Origin: Lentimicrobium saccharophilum
GTDB lineage: Bacteria > Bacteroidota > Bacteroidia > Bacteroidales > Lentimicrobiaceae
Length of the DNA stretch: 64,000 nucleotides
Assembly (NCBI RefSeq): GCF_001192835.1
Contig: NZ_DF968183.1
Location: 1,199,338-1,263,337 of the forward strand
Reading direction: 5' to 3'
Within the stretch, counting starts at the first letter, position 1. Every line of letters starts with the position of its first letter. The notes beneath the pieces are model-generated. The model worked only from the letters and a program-made list of their open reading frames with translations, did no database searches and was not told the origin of the DNA. Below, piece by piece: positions 1 to 9,552 of this stretch. The translations under genes were made by a program, and so were the position numbers.

Positions 1-741
1 CTTCTTTCAGCCAAATCGGTAAAAGTTGAAATTTACCAGAATACCCACCGTATTAAACTCGGGAAATACAGGTGGTTTCCCGTTGAAAAACTTACAAAAA
101 CTTACTATGTCGGGGATGCAACCATGGACAACAACGGCACATACGCCCTGCTCGAAGGCGCCGATGCACCAGTGGTAATTTACATGCCCGGCCTGCGCGG
201 GTATGTCGCCACCCGATACTCCACGCTTGAAAACGACTGGAGGGAACATACCGTATTTAATAAAAAGCTCCCTGAGATAGACCATATTCTCGTTGAATTC
301 CCCAGTCATCCTGAAGAATCATATAAAGTCGTAAACCGCGAAAATACCAGACTGGAACTGGTCCGTTTAACTGACAACAAAACGCTGGCTGCCTACGATA
401 GCCTTCAGCTGATGGCCTTTGTAAACGCCTTCCGGAATATCCGGTACGAGGCTTTGTTCAATGATATGGAACCGGAACGCAGGGATTCCATCACCAGCCC
501 GGTTCCCATGCACGTGATCACACTGTTTGCGAAGGACGGATCCAGACAGAATGTCAAAACATACCCGAGGATGCTCCCCGAGCCTGAAATTGATGTATTT
601 GACGGATCAACGGTCACCTTCGACCGCGACCGCATGTATGCCCTGATCAATGATGATGAAGACTTTGTGCTGATACAATACTTTGTTTTTGACAAAATTC
701 TCCGACCTTTGTCATTCTTCACCCGTGGACGAAATGAATAG
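1..741 (+). CDS. DUF4340-type protein, 5' end missing
   Basis: The reading frame is open from the first base of the window, so this is the C-terminal 246 residues of a longer protein; an internal ATG at 124 is not a credible start because the upstream codons read on sensibly (ending YYVGDATM). The sequence has the look of the Bacteroidota DUF4340 family: a PERRDSI segment, and a C-terminal block MYALINDDEDFVLIQYFVFD that I recall as typical. Members are usually membrane-anchored and often lie near ABC transporter genes of the gliding/GldG type, but that part is outside the window. No catalytic motif is visible and the function is unknown. The family call is from memory of the family, not from a search. 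Confidence 0.7.
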   Translation, partial: LLSAKSVKVEIYQNTHRIKLGKYRWFPVEKLTKTYYVGDATMDNNGTYALLEGADAPVVIYMPGLRGYVATRYSTLENDWREHTVFNKKLPEIDHILVEFPSHPEESYKVVNRENTRLELVRLTDNKTLAAYDSLQLMAFVNAFRNIRYEALFNDMEPERRDSITSPVPMHVITLFAKDGSRQNVKTYPRMLPEPEIDVFDGSTVTFDRDRMYALINDDEDFVLIQYFVFDKILRPLSFFTRGRNE

Positions 742-766
742 ATTTCAGGCCGACTGATTAAACAGG

Positions 767-1759
767 ATGCAGGCTATGCAACAATTGGGATCATCAAAAA
801 TACTGGTAACCGGCGGGGCCGGCTTTATTGGCTCCAACCTGGTTGAGGCATTGCTCGGAAAGGGAAGCCGGGTTGTTTGCCTTGATAATTTCAGTACCGG
901 GAAGCAGGAGAATATCAAAGACTTTCTCACCCACCCGGATTTTTCGATGATTACCGGGGATATCCGCAATGCGGATGATTGCCGGAATGCCTGTGAAGGG
1001 ACAGACTATGTGCTTCACCAGGCTGCCCTGGGATCCGTCCCGAGGTCCATCAAGGATCCTGCAACTTCAAATGATGTAAATATCGGTGGTTTCGTGAATA
1101 TGCTGGTCGCTGCGCGCGATGCAGGCGTCAAACGATTCGTTTACGCGGCAAGCTCCTCCACTTACGGCGACCACCCTGCCCTTCCCAAAAAGGAAGATGT
1201 AATCGGCAAACCGCTCTCCCCTTATGCGATTACCAAGTATGTGAATGAACTCTATGCCGGGGTTTTTGCTGATCTTTACGGTATGCAGACCATCGGGCTG
1301 AGGTATTTCAACGTGTTCGGCAAACGCCAGGACCCTGACGGGGCCTATGCTGCGGTGATACCGAAGTTCATCAAACAACTGGTACGGGGCGAATCCCCGG
1401 TAATCAACGGAGACGGAAGTCAGTCACGCGATTTTACCTATATCGACAATGTAGTGCAGATCAATCTGCTGGCGCTCCTCACCGACAATCCCGCCGCCCT
1501 CAATACAGTATATAACGTAGCCTACGGCGAAAGCACCACGCTGAACGAATTGTTTGTCCTGTTAACCATGTTGTTGCAGGGATTGGGGCTTCCTGCCGGA
1601 GAGATCAGACCGGTGTACGGACCACCAAGGGCCGGGGATGTGCAGCACTCTCTTGCTTCCATCGAAAAGGCAAGGAAGTTGCTCGGGTATAACCCGAAGT
1701 ACAGCCTCCCGGAAGGTCTGAAGCAGGCAATAAACTGGTATTACGAAAATCTTAAATAA
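767..1759 (+). CDS. NAD-dependent nucleotide-sugar epimerase (UDP-GlcNAc 4-epimerase type)
   Basis: Extended short-chain dehydrogenase of 330 residues. The N-terminal Rossmann motif [10 protein letters not shown] (about residues 15-24) binds NAD, and the catalytic YxxxK lies in [15 protein letters not shown] (about 150-164) with the upstream Ser in [28 protein letters not shown] is characteristic of the WbpP/TviC-like UDP-N-acetylglucosamine 4-epimerases, which interconvert UDP-GlcNAc/UDP-GalNAc (or the uronic acids) for surface polysaccharide synthesis; the exact substrate cannot be read from sequence. It starts 25 bp after the DUF4340 gene and may be cotranscribed. A second ATG at 776 is an alternative start. 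The gene converges on yjbQ with an 8-bp gap. Confidence 0.85.
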   Translation: MQAMQQLGSSKILVTGGAGFIGSNLVEALLGKGSRVVCLDNFSTGKQENIKDFLTHPDFSMITGDIRNADDCRNACEGTDYVLHQAALGSVPRSIKDPATSNDVNIGGFVNMLVAARDAGVKRFVYAASSSTYGDHPALPKKEDVIGKPLSPYAITKYVNELYAGVFADLYGMQTIGLRYFNVFGKRQDPDGAYAAVIPKFIKQLVRGESPVINGDGSQSRDFTYIDNVVQINLLALLTDNPAALNTVYNVAYGESTTLNELFVLLTMLLQGLGLPAGEIRPVYGPPRAGDVQHSLASIEKARKLLGYNPKYSLPEGLKQAINWYYENLK

Positions 1760-1762
1760 TTT

Positions 1763-1780
1763 GCTGATCAGCTGATCAGC
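1763..1780. repeat. 18-bp perfect palindrome at a convergent gene junction
   Basis: GCTGATCAGCTGATCAGC reads identically on both strands. It lies between the stop of the epimerase and the stop of yjbQ and overlaps the last yjbQ codons. It could fold in RNA from either direction, but no T-run follows it, so it is not a clear intrinsic terminator. Confidence 0.5.
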
Positions 1781-2184
1781 GTAGCCATCAGTCTGCGCTG
1801 CCCGCCACGGTTGCGGAATTCGCACAGATAAATTCCCTGCCAGGTTCCAAGATTCAGTTTTCCGTTGGTTACAGGAATATTCACTTCTGCGCCGGCCAGC
1901 ACCGATTTGATGTGTGCGGGCATATCGTCATTCCCCTCAATAGTATGGCGGTAAAAAGGCTGCCCCTCGGGAACCATTCTGTTAAAAACGGTTTCGAAAT
2001 CAATCAATACGGTGGGATCTGCATTTTCGTTGATGCAGATTCCTGCCGATGTATGCCTGATAAAGAGATGCAGCAATCCGGTCTCCGGCAAAGGAGGCAG
2101 CTGGGACAATACCAGCTCTGTGATAAGGTGAAATCCGCGGGGGAAGGCCGGAAGCACAATTTCCTTCTGATTTACCATATTCAA
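1768..2184 (-). CDS. YjbQ family protein (UPF0047)
   Basis: A 138-residue single-domain protein, the normal length for the YjbQ/UPF0047 family. Visible family signatures are LLHLFIRHTSAGICINENAD near residues 37-56 and TWQGIYLCEFRNRGGQRR near the C-terminus. Database names for the family include secondary thiamine-phosphate synthase, because some members rescue thiamine-phosphate synthase mutants, but the physiological role is unsettled. Two start codons are possible (MNMVNQKE or MVNQKE, 6 bp apart). It points the same way as gltA, with a 111-bp gap on its upstream side, so it could be read from the icd-gltA transcript; no own promoter was found. Confidence 0.85.
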   Translation of the reverse strand: MNMVNQKEIVLPAFPRGFHLITELVLSQLPPLPETGLLHLFIRHTSAGICINENADPTVLIDFETVFNRMVPEGQPFYRHTIEGNDDMPAHIKSVLAGAEVNIPVTNGKLNLGTWQGIYLCEFRNRGGQRRLMATLIS

Positions 2185-2295
2185 TATAAAAGGGTATCGG
2201 ATAAGATAACCTGCAAAAGTCCACCGGATGAATTATCACACCTGATATACAGGTTTCACAGGTAAAGTTCGTTTTAACGGGCTGGCTGAACTGAA

Positions 2296-3621
2296 CTAAT
2301 CTTCGATCACCACATCCTTGCCGGCTGCAAAGTCTTCAAGGATGGCTGTAGTCAGCGACTTGGGCCTTTCGAGCGGATACCCCAGGGCTCGGTCCCAGAT
2401 GATATTCGCACAGATTCCGATCGACCTGCCTATCCCGAACAGTACGGTATAAAAGTCGTACTCCTTGATGCCATAGTGCCATTGGATAACTCCGGACTGT
2501 GCATCCACATTGGGCCATGGGTTTTTAGCCTTGCCCTGTTCGAGAAGAATGGGCGGCACCACATTGTATAACATATCCACAACTTTGAAAAGCGGATCTT
2601 CAGGCATATTTTTCAGGCTGAACTCCCGCTGAAGCATATAGCGCGGATCGGTTTTACGCAGCACGGCATGACCGAAGCCCGGTATAACCTGCCCTGAATT
2701 CAGGGTATTCCAGACAAATTGTTTGAGTTCATCTTCGGTGGGAACTTCCCCGTTCATTTTATCCATCAGATCCTGCAGCCAGCGCAGCACTTCCTGGTTG
2801 GCAAGACCATGCAGCGGACCTGCCAGTCCGTTTACCATTGCAGAAATCGAAAGGTAAACATCCGAAAGCGAACTGGCAACCAGATGACCGGTATGTGCAC
2901 TTACGTTACCGGCTTCATGATCGGCATGCACGATAAAGTGCATCCTGGAAACATCATCATAAGGCTTTCCTATACCCATCATGTGGGCAAAATTCCCTCC
3001 GAAGTCAAGATTGGGATTCGATTGAATTCTTTTACCGTCACGATAGAGTTTCGCATATGTATAAGTGGCAATCTCCGGCAGCTTGGCAAGCAGGTTAAGC
3101 GAATCCTCATAGGTAGGATCCCAGTAATCAAGTTTACTGATCCCGGCATGGTATTTCTTGGTAAAAAACGACTCACGATGCAGGGTAAGGATAGCAGTGG
3201 AGAAAATAGTCATTGGATGGCTGCAGCATGGCATGGCATCGATCAGCTCATAGATGAACCGGGGAAGTATCCTGCGTTTGTTAAACTCGTCCGCCACCTC
3301 AGCAGCCTGTTCTTCTGTGGGCATATCGCCGGTAAGCAGCAGATAAAAAAGGCCCTCCACCAGGGGCATATTTCCTCCTTTTGCTTTCGGAAGTTTTTCA
3401 AAAACCTCAGGAAGTGTATATCCTCTGTAACGGATACCTTCCTGCGGGTCGAGGTAAGAAATATCTGAGACCAGGGATTTAATTCCCCTCATCCCGCCAA
3501 GGATCTGACCAATGGTAACCTGATCGACCACCACATTGCCGTATTCTTTCATCAGTCGCTCAGTACGGGGACGCCAGTCCATGATCTTTTCGTACAGTGT
3601 ATCTTTCAGTCTCTTTGCCAT
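2296..3621 (-). CDS. gltA: Citrate synthase, mitochondrial-like type
   Basis: Condenses acetyl-CoA and oxaloacetate to citrate, the entry step of the TCA cycle. At 441 residues it resembles the eukaryotic mitochondrial enzyme rather than the short type or the NADH-regulated hexameric Gram-negative type. The catalytic triad is visible: His271 in GPLHGLANQEVL, His318 in GFGHAVLRKTDPRY and Asp373 in NVDAQSG. The gene is 36 bp downstream of icd on the same strand, so the two enzymes are almost certainly cotranscribed from the promoter upstream of icd. No aconitase gene is present in the window. The start MAKRLKDTLYEK is supported by its spacing to the icd stop. Confidence 0.95.
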   Translation of the reverse strand: MAKRLKDTLYEKIMDWRPRTERLMKEYGNVVVDQVTIGQILGGMRGIKSLVSDISYLDPQEGIRYRGYTLPEVFEKLPKAKGGNMPLVEGLFYLLLTGDMPTEEQAAEVADEFNKRRILPRFIYELIDAMPCCSHPMTIFSTAILTLHRESFFTKKYHAGISKLDYWDPTYEDSLNLLAKLPEIATYTYAKLYRDGKRIQSNPNLDFGGNFAHMMGIGKPYDDVSRMHFIVHADHEAGNVSAHTGHLVASSLSDVYLSISAMVNGLAGPLHGLANQEVLRWLQDLMDKMNGEVPTEDELKQFVWNTLNSGQVIPGFGHAVLRKTDPRYMLQREFSLKNMPEDPLFKVVDMLYNVVPPILLEQGKAKNPWPNVDAQSGVIQWHYGIKEYDFYTVLFGIGRSIGICANIIWDRALGYPLERPKSLTTAILEDFAAGKDVVIED

Positions 3622-3657
3622 AATGATTTGGATATTGTGTTAATTGGTTCTTCCTGC

Positions 3658-4932
3658 TTATGAATTGTGGATTGCCTCTGTTATGGCCGTACCGAATTCA
3701 GAAGTCTTTAATTTGGTGGCATGCTGCATCAGGCGGTGAAAATCATAAGTCACCCTGCCCTGAAGAATTGTTTTTTCAATGCCATCATAGATCAGTCTGG
3801 CTGCTTCAATCCAGCCCATGTATTCCAGCATCATGGCGCCCGAAAGAATCACGGATCCGGGATTCACCATATCCAGCCCGGCATATTTGGGGGCGGTGCC
3901 ATGGGTGGCCTCGAAAATAGCATGTCCGGTTACATAATTGATATTTGCTCCGGGGGCAATGCCGATTCCTCCGACAATGGCAGCCAGGGCGTCGGAAATG
4001 TAATCACCGTTCAGGTTCAGGGTGGCAATAACTGAATATTCGGCCGGACGCAGAAGTATCTGCTGCAGAAAAGCATCCGCGATCACATCCTTAACAATGA
4101 TTTTACCTGCCGATACTGCATCCTGCTGCGCCTTGTCTGCGGCTTCCTTGCCGGATGCTTCAACAATTTCATCATACTCCGCCCAGGTAAAGGTATACTT
4201 TCCGAATTCCCGGCGTGCAAGATCATATCCCCATAACTTGAAGGCGCCTTCGGTAAACTTCATGATGTTCCCTTTGTGCACCAGGGTTAATGAGGGCAAT
4301 CCCCGGCTGATGGTATATTCAAGGGCTGCCCTGACCAGGCGCTCTGTCCCTTCCTTCGATACCGGCTTAATCCCGAAGGAGCTGGTTTCAGGAAACCGGA
4401 TTTTTTTCACCCCCATTTCCTGCTGGAGAAAATCACGCATCTTCCGGGCCTCCGGCGTACCGCTCATAAATTCAATCCCGGCATAAATATCTTCGGTGTT
4501 TTCCCTGAAAATATGCATATCAACTTTTGAGGGATCCTTTACCGGACTGGGAACCCCGGAAAACCATCTGACCGGTCTCAGACAAACATACAGATCGAGC
4601 TGCTGACGCAATGCCACATTCAGGGAGCGGATTCCGCCCCCTACCGGGGTGGTGAGCGGCCCTTTTATCCCAACTTTATAATCCCTGAAAGCTTCAAGTG
4701 TTTCTTCGGGCAACCAGTTACCCGTAAGATTGAACGCCTTTTCACCCGCCAGTACTTCAAGCCATTCAATCTTTCTTTTTCCGCCGTATGCTTTCGCAAC
4801 CGCTGCATCCATAACCCTTACCGCTGCAGACCAGATATCCGGGCCGGTGCCATCGCCTTCAATAAAAGGGATAACCGGCCTGTCAGGCACCATCAGCTTG
4901 CCGCCGGCAATGGTGATCCTATTTTCGTCCAT
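3658..4932 (-). CDS. icd: NADP-type isocitrate dehydrogenase
   Basis: Oxidatively decarboxylates isocitrate to 2-oxoglutarate. The 424-residue length and motifs match the homodimeric E. coli-type enzyme: [13 protein letters not shown] at residues 22-34, the substrate loop [20 protein letters not shown] (its Ser is the residue phosphorylated by AceK in E. coli; no aceK is seen here), and the C-terminal block [11 protein letters not shown] with [18 protein letters not shown]. It is the first gene of an icd-gltA operon. The 2-oxoglutarate it makes is the substrate of the glutamate dehydrogenase encoded at 33.5 kb. Cofactor preference for NADP is inferred from the subfamily. Confidence 0.95.
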   Translation of the reverse strand: MDENRITIAGGKLMVPDRPVIPFIEGDGTGPDIWSAAVRVMDAAVAKAYGGKRKIEWLEVLAGEKAFNLTGNWLPEETLEAFRDYKVGIKGPLTTPVGGGIRSLNVALRQQLDLYVCLRPVRWFSGVPSPVKDPSKVDMHIFRENTEDIYAGIEFMSGTPEARKMRDFLQQEMGVKKIRFPETSSFGIKPVSKEGTERLVRAALEYTISRGLPSLTLVHKGNIMKFTEGAFKLWGYDLARREFGKYTFTWAEYDEIVEASGKEAADKAQQDAVSAGKIIVKDVIADAFLQQILLRPAEYSVIATLNLNGDYISDALAAIVGGIGIAPGANINYVTGHAIFEATHGTAPKYAGLDMVNPGSVILSGAMMLEYMGWIEAARLIYDGIEKTILQGRVTYDFHRLMQHATKLKTSEFGTAITEAIHNS

Positions 4933-4986
4933 TATTCGTATTTAATTAGGTATTTATGTTTATTGATGAAATGTTTTCAATGATGG

Positions 4987-5017
4987 CAAAGATAATAAAG
5001 TAGTGAAAACTTTCAAA
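4987..5017 (-). promoter_or_regulatory. Promoter of icd-gltA
   Basis: On the minus strand the sequence reads TTTG (5014-5017), 19 bp, then TATCTTTG (4987-4994). This matches the Bacteroidota -33/-7 consensus TTTG-N19-21-TAnnTTTG exactly. Predicted transcription start is near 4980, giving a leader of about 48 nt to the icd ATG at 4932. Confidence 0.75.
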
Positions 5018-5138
5018 ATCCCGCTGAATCTAACAAACCGCCCCCTGATTTGTTTGAAAATACAGGTTAAAAAACGTTTCCCGGCAACAATAAATGAACA
5101 TACGTTCGTAAATAATATACACTTTCATAGGTTTTCGA

Positions 5139-5600
5139 ATGAACAAAAGCATTTCTGATAAAGTCATTCCTTCTGAAAAGAGCCTGGTCATTTTCGATGG
5201 ATTTTGCATTCTTTGCAGCAGAGCAACTAACTTTTTACTCCGGGCAGACAGAAAGCGGAAATTATTTTTCATCGCTGATCCGGGCCGGCCGGCCGTTTTG
5301 CCATCAGCGGCATCGCAGGCGGAAACCCTGAGAGGAGAAAGTATTATTTTTATCAGGGATGGTAATGTGTTTTCAGCTTCACGGGCAGTTATTGAAATCC
5401 TCATCACGCTCGGAGGAGGCTGGAAGGTTTTCGCACTTTTCAGGATAGTTCCCCGGCAATGGAGCGATTTCATATACCGCTATATTGCCCGTTACCGGTA
5501 TCAGTGGTTCGGGAAACGAAGCGTTTGTTATATGCCCGGTACCCTTCAGACGGACAGGGTACTTATCTTAAATGAGATTGAAAAAGAAAATAAAATTTAA
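5139..5600 (+). CDS. DCC-family (DUF393) thiol-disulfide oxidoreductase-like protein
   Basis: A 153-residue protein with the hallmark near the N-terminus, VIFDGFCILCSRATNFLL (about residues 17-34): the DxxCxxC pattern of the DCC/DUF393 family, named for its conserved Asp-Cys-Cys. The family is grouped with thioredoxin-like oxidoreductases on the basis of the CxxC, but a substrate is not established. The C-terminus keeps the usual segment RYRYQWFGKRSVCYMPG. It stands alone between the divergent icd promoter and the TonB receptor. A strong promoter was not found; the 206-bp spacer is AT-rich. Confidence 0.85.
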   Translation: MNKSISDKVIPSEKSLVIFDGFCILCSRATNFLLRADRKRKLFFIADPGRPAVLPSAASQAETLRGESIIFIRDGNVFSASRAVIEILITLGGGWKVFALFRIVPRQWSDFIYRYIARYRYQWFGKRSVCYMPGTLQTDRVLILNEIEKENKI

Positions 5601-5609
5601 TTAATTTTG
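5577..5609 (+). promoter_or_regulatory. Promoter of TonB receptor gene
   Basis: TTG (5578-5580), 21 bp, then TAATTTTG (5602-5609). It overlaps the 3' end of the DCC-family gene. Predicted start of transcription is near 5616, about 95 nt before the ATG at 5710. Confidence 0.6.
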
Positions 5610-5709
5610 TCCGGTTTCTCCAAAACGGGGGCCATTACCCGGCACAATCAATAATAACAAACAGCAGGCTTCCTGCAAGATATGACTCACCCAGCTCACT
5701 GACTCCAAT

Positions 5710-8040
5710 ATGCAAAACTTTTCCAGAATTACGATTATTACTGCCATCCTACTGGCAATCAGCACATCAGGGGTTTTCGCCCAGAACGGAACCGTTCGCG
5801 GATTTGTATATGAGCAGGAGACCGGGGAACCGGTTATTTTCACGAATGTCTATTTTTACAAAACCACTTACGGTTCATCCACCGATGTGAACGGATACTT
5901 CACCATTTCTAAAATTCCCGACGGGCAGTACACGCTGATGGTAACTTATCTTGGTTATGACACCCTGCGTGAACAGGTGACGATAAAAGGCAATACGGTA
6001 CTGACGAAGAAACTGTATCTGACCAAATCGGCCTTTAACCTGGATGCGGTGCAGATAACCGCAGACAGGGAAGAAGCCAGGAGTGACACCCGTACCTCGG
6101 TGATCAAACTGACGCCCAAACAAATCAGCCGTATCCCGACCATTGGCGGTCAACCTGACCTGGCACAGTACCTTCAGGTGCTCCCCGGTGTTATTTTTAC
6201 CGGCGACCAGGGCGGTCAGTTATATATCCGCGGAGGCTCACCGATTCAGAACAAAGTGCTGCTCGACGGAATGATTATCTACAATCCTTTCCATTCCATA
6301 GGACTTTTTTCGGTTTTTGACACCGATATTCTCCGTAATGCTGACATTTATACTGGTGGGTTCAACGCCCAGCATGGCGGCCGGATTTCATCGGTGATGG
6401 ACCTTACCACCCGCGACGGAAACAAAAAACACCTGGCAGGAAAAGCCGGCGCCAGCACTTTCGGCGCAAAGCTTATGCTCGAAGGGCCATTGAAAAAACA
6501 GACCGACGATAGCCCCAGCAGCATCTCCTTCCTGCTCTCGGCAAAAAACTCATATCTGAAACAAACCTCTGAACTGATCTATAACTATATTGACTCTGCC
6601 GGACTTCCTTTCAACTACACCGATGTTTACGGAAAGGTATCGGTAAATGCTGCAAACGGATCCAAAGTAAATTTCTACGGCTTTAACTTCAACGATAAGG
6701 TTGACTACACTGACCTGGCCACTTATAAATGGAATTCAACCGGCGGGGGGACCAACTGGGTGGTGATACCCGGAAACAACCCGGTACTGATGGAAGGTAA
6801 CTTTGCTTATTCATCCTATAACATTACCATGGAGGAAGGATCGCTTCCGGCGCGATCAAGCGAAATCAACGGTTTTAACCTGGGGCTCGGATTTACTTAT
6901 TTCCTTGGTAAAGATGAAATCAAATACGGATTGGAAATGCTCGGATTCAAGACCGAATTCGATTTTTACAATACCGTTGGCCGGCAGATTTCACAAACAG
7001 AGAACACCACTGAAATTGCCGGTTTTGTCAAATACAAGATGACCCGCGGAAAACTGCTTTTCGAACCGGGCTTCCGGCTTCAGTATTATGCATCCCTCGG
7101 GAATTTTTCGCCTGAGCCCAGGCTGGCCATGAAATATAACTTTTCAGATAATTTCAGGATGAAAATGGCCGCCGGCCTATACTCACAAAACCTGATCAGT
7201 GCCAACTCCGACAGGGACGTGGTTAACCTGTTCTATGGTTTCCTCTCCGGACCTGACAACCTGCAGGAGACCTTCGATGGGAAACAGGTAAAGCATAAGT
7301 TGCAGAAAGCAGGGCATATTATCCTTGGTGCTGAAATAGATCCCCTGCCGAATGTCAGTGTAAATTTAGAGGTCTACTACAAGGATTTCTCGCAACTTAC
7401 CAATATCAACCGTAACAAGGTATTTGAAGACAACGGGGATTACAATGATCCCACCAGTAATAGTTTTAAACCGGAATACCTGCGCAAGGATTTTATCATT
7501 GAAAACGGCGATGCCAATGGTTTTGATGTATCTGTCAAATATGATTCACGCAAAATCTACTTCTGGGCCGTGTATTCGCTGGCTTACGTCAACCGTTTCG
7601 ACGGGTTGATTAACTATGTTCCCCATTACGACAGAAGGCACAATGTGAATCTTGTAAGTTCATACCGCTTCGGAAAGGAACTTAACTGGGAATTCAACGC
7701 CCGCTGGAACCTGGGTTCAGGCTTCCCCTTTACACAGACTCAGGGATTCTATGAAAAGCTCACTTTCCAGCAGGGAGCCGGAACCGATTACCTGACCTCA
7801 AACGGTCAGCTTGGCATTATTTACGCCGAATATAACAAAGCCCGCCTGCCCTACTACCACAGGCTCGACTTCAGCCTTATGCGCAGGTTCAGAATCGGAG
7901 AAAAAGGGATGCTGGAATTTAACCTGAGTGTTACCAACATATACAACCGCGACAATATCTTCTACGTAAACCGGATTACAGGAGATAAGGTTTACCAGTT
8001 ACCTGTTATGCCAAGTTTCGGCATGACCATGAGCTTCTGA
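5710..8040 (+). CDS. TonB-dependent receptor with carboxypeptidase-regulatory-like domain
   Basis: Outer-membrane active-transport channel of 776 residues. Order of parts: signal peptide (residues 1-25, cleaved after SGVFAQ); a carboxypeptidase D regulatory-like beta-sandwich (about 28-110, GTVRGFVYEQETGEPV); a plug domain (about 120-240, with LPGVIFTGDQGGQLYIRGGS and KVLLDGMIIYNPFH); and a beta-barrel ending in MTMSF, a terminal Phe suited to Bam insertion. It lacks the SusC-specific signatures and has no SusD partner, so a siderophore, metal or other small-ligand role is as likely as glycans. It stands alone with its own promoter and converges on dtd. Confidence 0.9.
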   Translation: MQNFSRITIITAILLAISTSGVFAQNGTVRGFVYEQETGEPVIFTNVYFYKTTYGSSTDVNGYFTISKIPDGQYTLMVTYLGYDTLREQVTIKGNTVLTKKLYLTKSAFNLDAVQITADREEARSDTRTSVIKLTPKQISRIPTIGGQPDLAQYLQVLPGVIFTGDQGGQLYIRGGSPIQNKVLLDGMIIYNPFHSIGLFSVFDTDILRNADIYTGGFNAQHGGRISSVMDLTTRDGNKKHLAGKAGASTFGAKLMLEGPLKKQTDDSPSSISFLLSAKNSYLKQTSELIYNYIDSAGLPFNYTDVYGKVSVNAANGSKVNFYGFNFNDKVDYTDLATYKWNSTGGGTNWVVIPGNNPVLMEGNFAYSSYNITMEEGSLPARSSEINGFNLGLGFTYFLGKDEIKYGLEMLGFKTEFDFYNTVGRQISQTENTTEIAGFVKYKMTRGKLLFEPGFRLQYYASLGNFSPEPRLAMKYNFSDNFRMKMAAGLYSQNLISANSDRDVVNLFYGFLSGPDNLQETFDGKQVKHKLQKAGHIILGAEIDPLPNVSVNLEVYYKDFSQLTNINRNKVFEDNGDYNDPTSNSFKPEYLRKDFIIENGDANGFDVSVKYDSRKIYFWAVYSLAYVNRFDGLINYVPHYDRRHNVNLVSSYRFGKELNWEFNARWNLGSGFPFTQTQGFYEKLTFQQGAGTDYLTSNGQLGIIYAEYNKARLPYYHRLDFSLMRRFRIGEKGMLEFNLSVTNIYNRDNIFYVNRITGDKVYQLPVMPSFGMTMSF

Positions 8041-8079
8041 CCCGAAGTATAGCAGCTCTGCATCTGGAGTGTTAGGTGG

Positions 8080-8532
8080 TTATTCTTTGTCTTTTGAATC
8101 AATGATAATGGTAACCGGGCCATCATTGATCAGTTCTATCTGCATCATGGCGCCAAACCAGCCTGTCTGAACTTCAAGCCCCGTGGATTGCTTCAGTTGC
8201 TCCACAAACATCTCATACATCGGAATGGCCGTTTCGGGCCGGGCCGCACGTATGTAGGAAGGGCGGTTCCCTTTCCTGGTGCTTGCATGCAGTGTAAACT
8301 GGCTGACAACCATAATACTGCCATTGACATCCATGACTGAAAGATTCATCACGCCATCAGCATCGGAGAAAATCCTTAATCTTGAAATTTTCCCGACCAG
8401 CCATGCTACATCAGACTCACTATCAGTCTCCTCAATACCCAGCAAAACAAGCAACCCCTCACCTATCCGGCTGGTTCCATATTGGTTGCTGCTTACTACT
8501 ACCCTGCTGACACGTTGAATAACTACTCTCAT
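8080..8532 (-). CDS. dtd: D-aminoacyl-tRNA deacylase
   Basis: Removes D-amino acids (and Gly mischarged on tRNA-Ala) from tRNAs, acting as a homodimer in the cytosol. The 150 residues are the usual length. Both active-site motifs are present: VVSQFTLHAST (SQxxL type, about residues 77-87) and the C-terminal NDGPVTI (GP motif, about 137-143). The start MRVVIQRVSRVVV is typical of the family. It lies 33 bp downstream of rsgA on the same strand, so the two form a likely two-gene operon of translation-quality factors. Confidence 0.95.
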   Translation of the reverse strand: MRVVIQRVSRVVVSSNQYGTSRIGEGLLVLLGIEETDSESDVAWLVGKISRLRIFSDADGVMNLSVMDVNGSIMVVSQFTLHASTRKGNRPSYIRAARPETAIPMYEMFVEQLKQSTGLEVQTGWFGAMMQIELINDGPVTIIIDSKDKE

Positions 8533-8565
8533 AAATCAGAATGCATTTTTTTCTGTAACCAGGAA

Positions 8566-9507
8566 CTAATCCCACTCACTCTCTTCAAAATATTCATCAT
8601 TGACGATACTGATATAATTGTTGTACCGGTCCGGATGAATACGTCCTTCAGCAAGTGCTTTCTTTACGGCACAGCCCGGTTCATGAAGATGTGTACAATC
8701 GTTGAACTGACATTGGTGCATCAGATTACGCATTTCAGGGAAACGTTCTGCAACTTCCTGCCTGTCGAAATGTACAAGGCCAAATTCCTTGATTCCGGGC
8801 GTATCAATAACAAAGCCGCCAAAACTCAGGGGCAGCATTTCGGCAAAAGTGGTGGTATGCTTTCCTTTATTATGATAGTCGGAGATTTCACCTACCTTAC
8901 GCATCAGACCGGGTTCAATCGAATTGATCAGCGCTGTTTTACCCACTCCGGAATGGCCGCTGATCAGGCTGATTTTATCTTTGAGGAGGGCAATTGTTTC
9001 TGCTTTCCCGGCTCCGGTCAGGGCTGATGTTCGGATACAACTGTATCCCAAAGATGAATAGAGGCTAAACAGTTCATCAAGGCGGTCCAGTTCATGGCCG
9101 GTTATCAGATCACATTTATTGAAAAGGATTGCGGCCGGGATGTGATACGCTTCGGCAGTAACCAGAAAGCGGTCGATAAAACCGGTAGATGTTCTTGGCT
9201 TTGATAAGGTTACCATCACCACCGCCTGATCAACATTGGCTGCAATGATGTGCGACTGCTTCGACAAGCGGGTGGCTTTCCGGATTATAAAGTTCTGTCG
9301 GTCGCTGATGCTTTGTATCAGCCCAACCTCCTGATCCGGCTGCAGAATAAACTTCACTTTATCCCCAACTGCCAGAGGATTGGTTGAACGAATTCCCCTG
9401 ATCCTGAAATTTCCCTTCAGCTTGCATTCTGTTACAATGCCACCGGGCGACATAACGGTGCACCAGCTCCCGGTTGAACGAACCACAACGCCTTCATGCA
9501 GATCCAT
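8566..9507 (-). CDS. rsgA: Ribosome small-subunit-dependent GTPase A
   Basis: Late 30S assembly GTPase that checks and releases RbfA. The protein has the family's circular permutation: an N-terminal OB fold, then G4 (NKCD), G1 (GHSGVGKTALIN) and G3 (DTPG) in that order, and a C-terminal zinc knuckle CQFNDCTHLHEPGCAV with Cys-Cys-His-Cys ligands. I chose the ATG at 9507 (MDLHEGVVVRSTGSW, 313 residues); an in-frame ATG at 9552 would add 15 residues (MISGRKFQGIIISVA) that do not look like the family N-terminus. It is cotranscribed with dtd. Confidence 0.93.
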   Translation of the reverse strand: MDLHEGVVVRSTGSWCTVMSPGGIVTECKLKGNFRIRGIRSTNPLAVGDKVKFILQPDQEVGLIQSISDRQNFIIRKATRLSKQSHIIAANVDQAVVMVTLSKPRTSTGFIDRFLVTAEAYHIPAAILFNKCDLITGHELDRLDELFSLYSSLGYSCIRTSALTGAGKAETIALLKDKISLISGHSGVGKTALINSIEPGLMRKVGEISDYHNKGKHTTTFAEMLPLSFGGFVIDTPGIKEFGLVHFDRQEVAERFPEMRNLMHQCQFNDCTHLHEPGCAVKKALAEGRIHPDRYNNYISIVNDEYFEESEWD

Positions 9508-9552
9508 AGCAACAGATATTATTATACCTTGAAACTTGCGCCCTGAAATCAC

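Noticed and set aside
2719-3468. 249-codon frame opposite gltA
   Set aside because: Antisense shadow of a clear citrate synthase.
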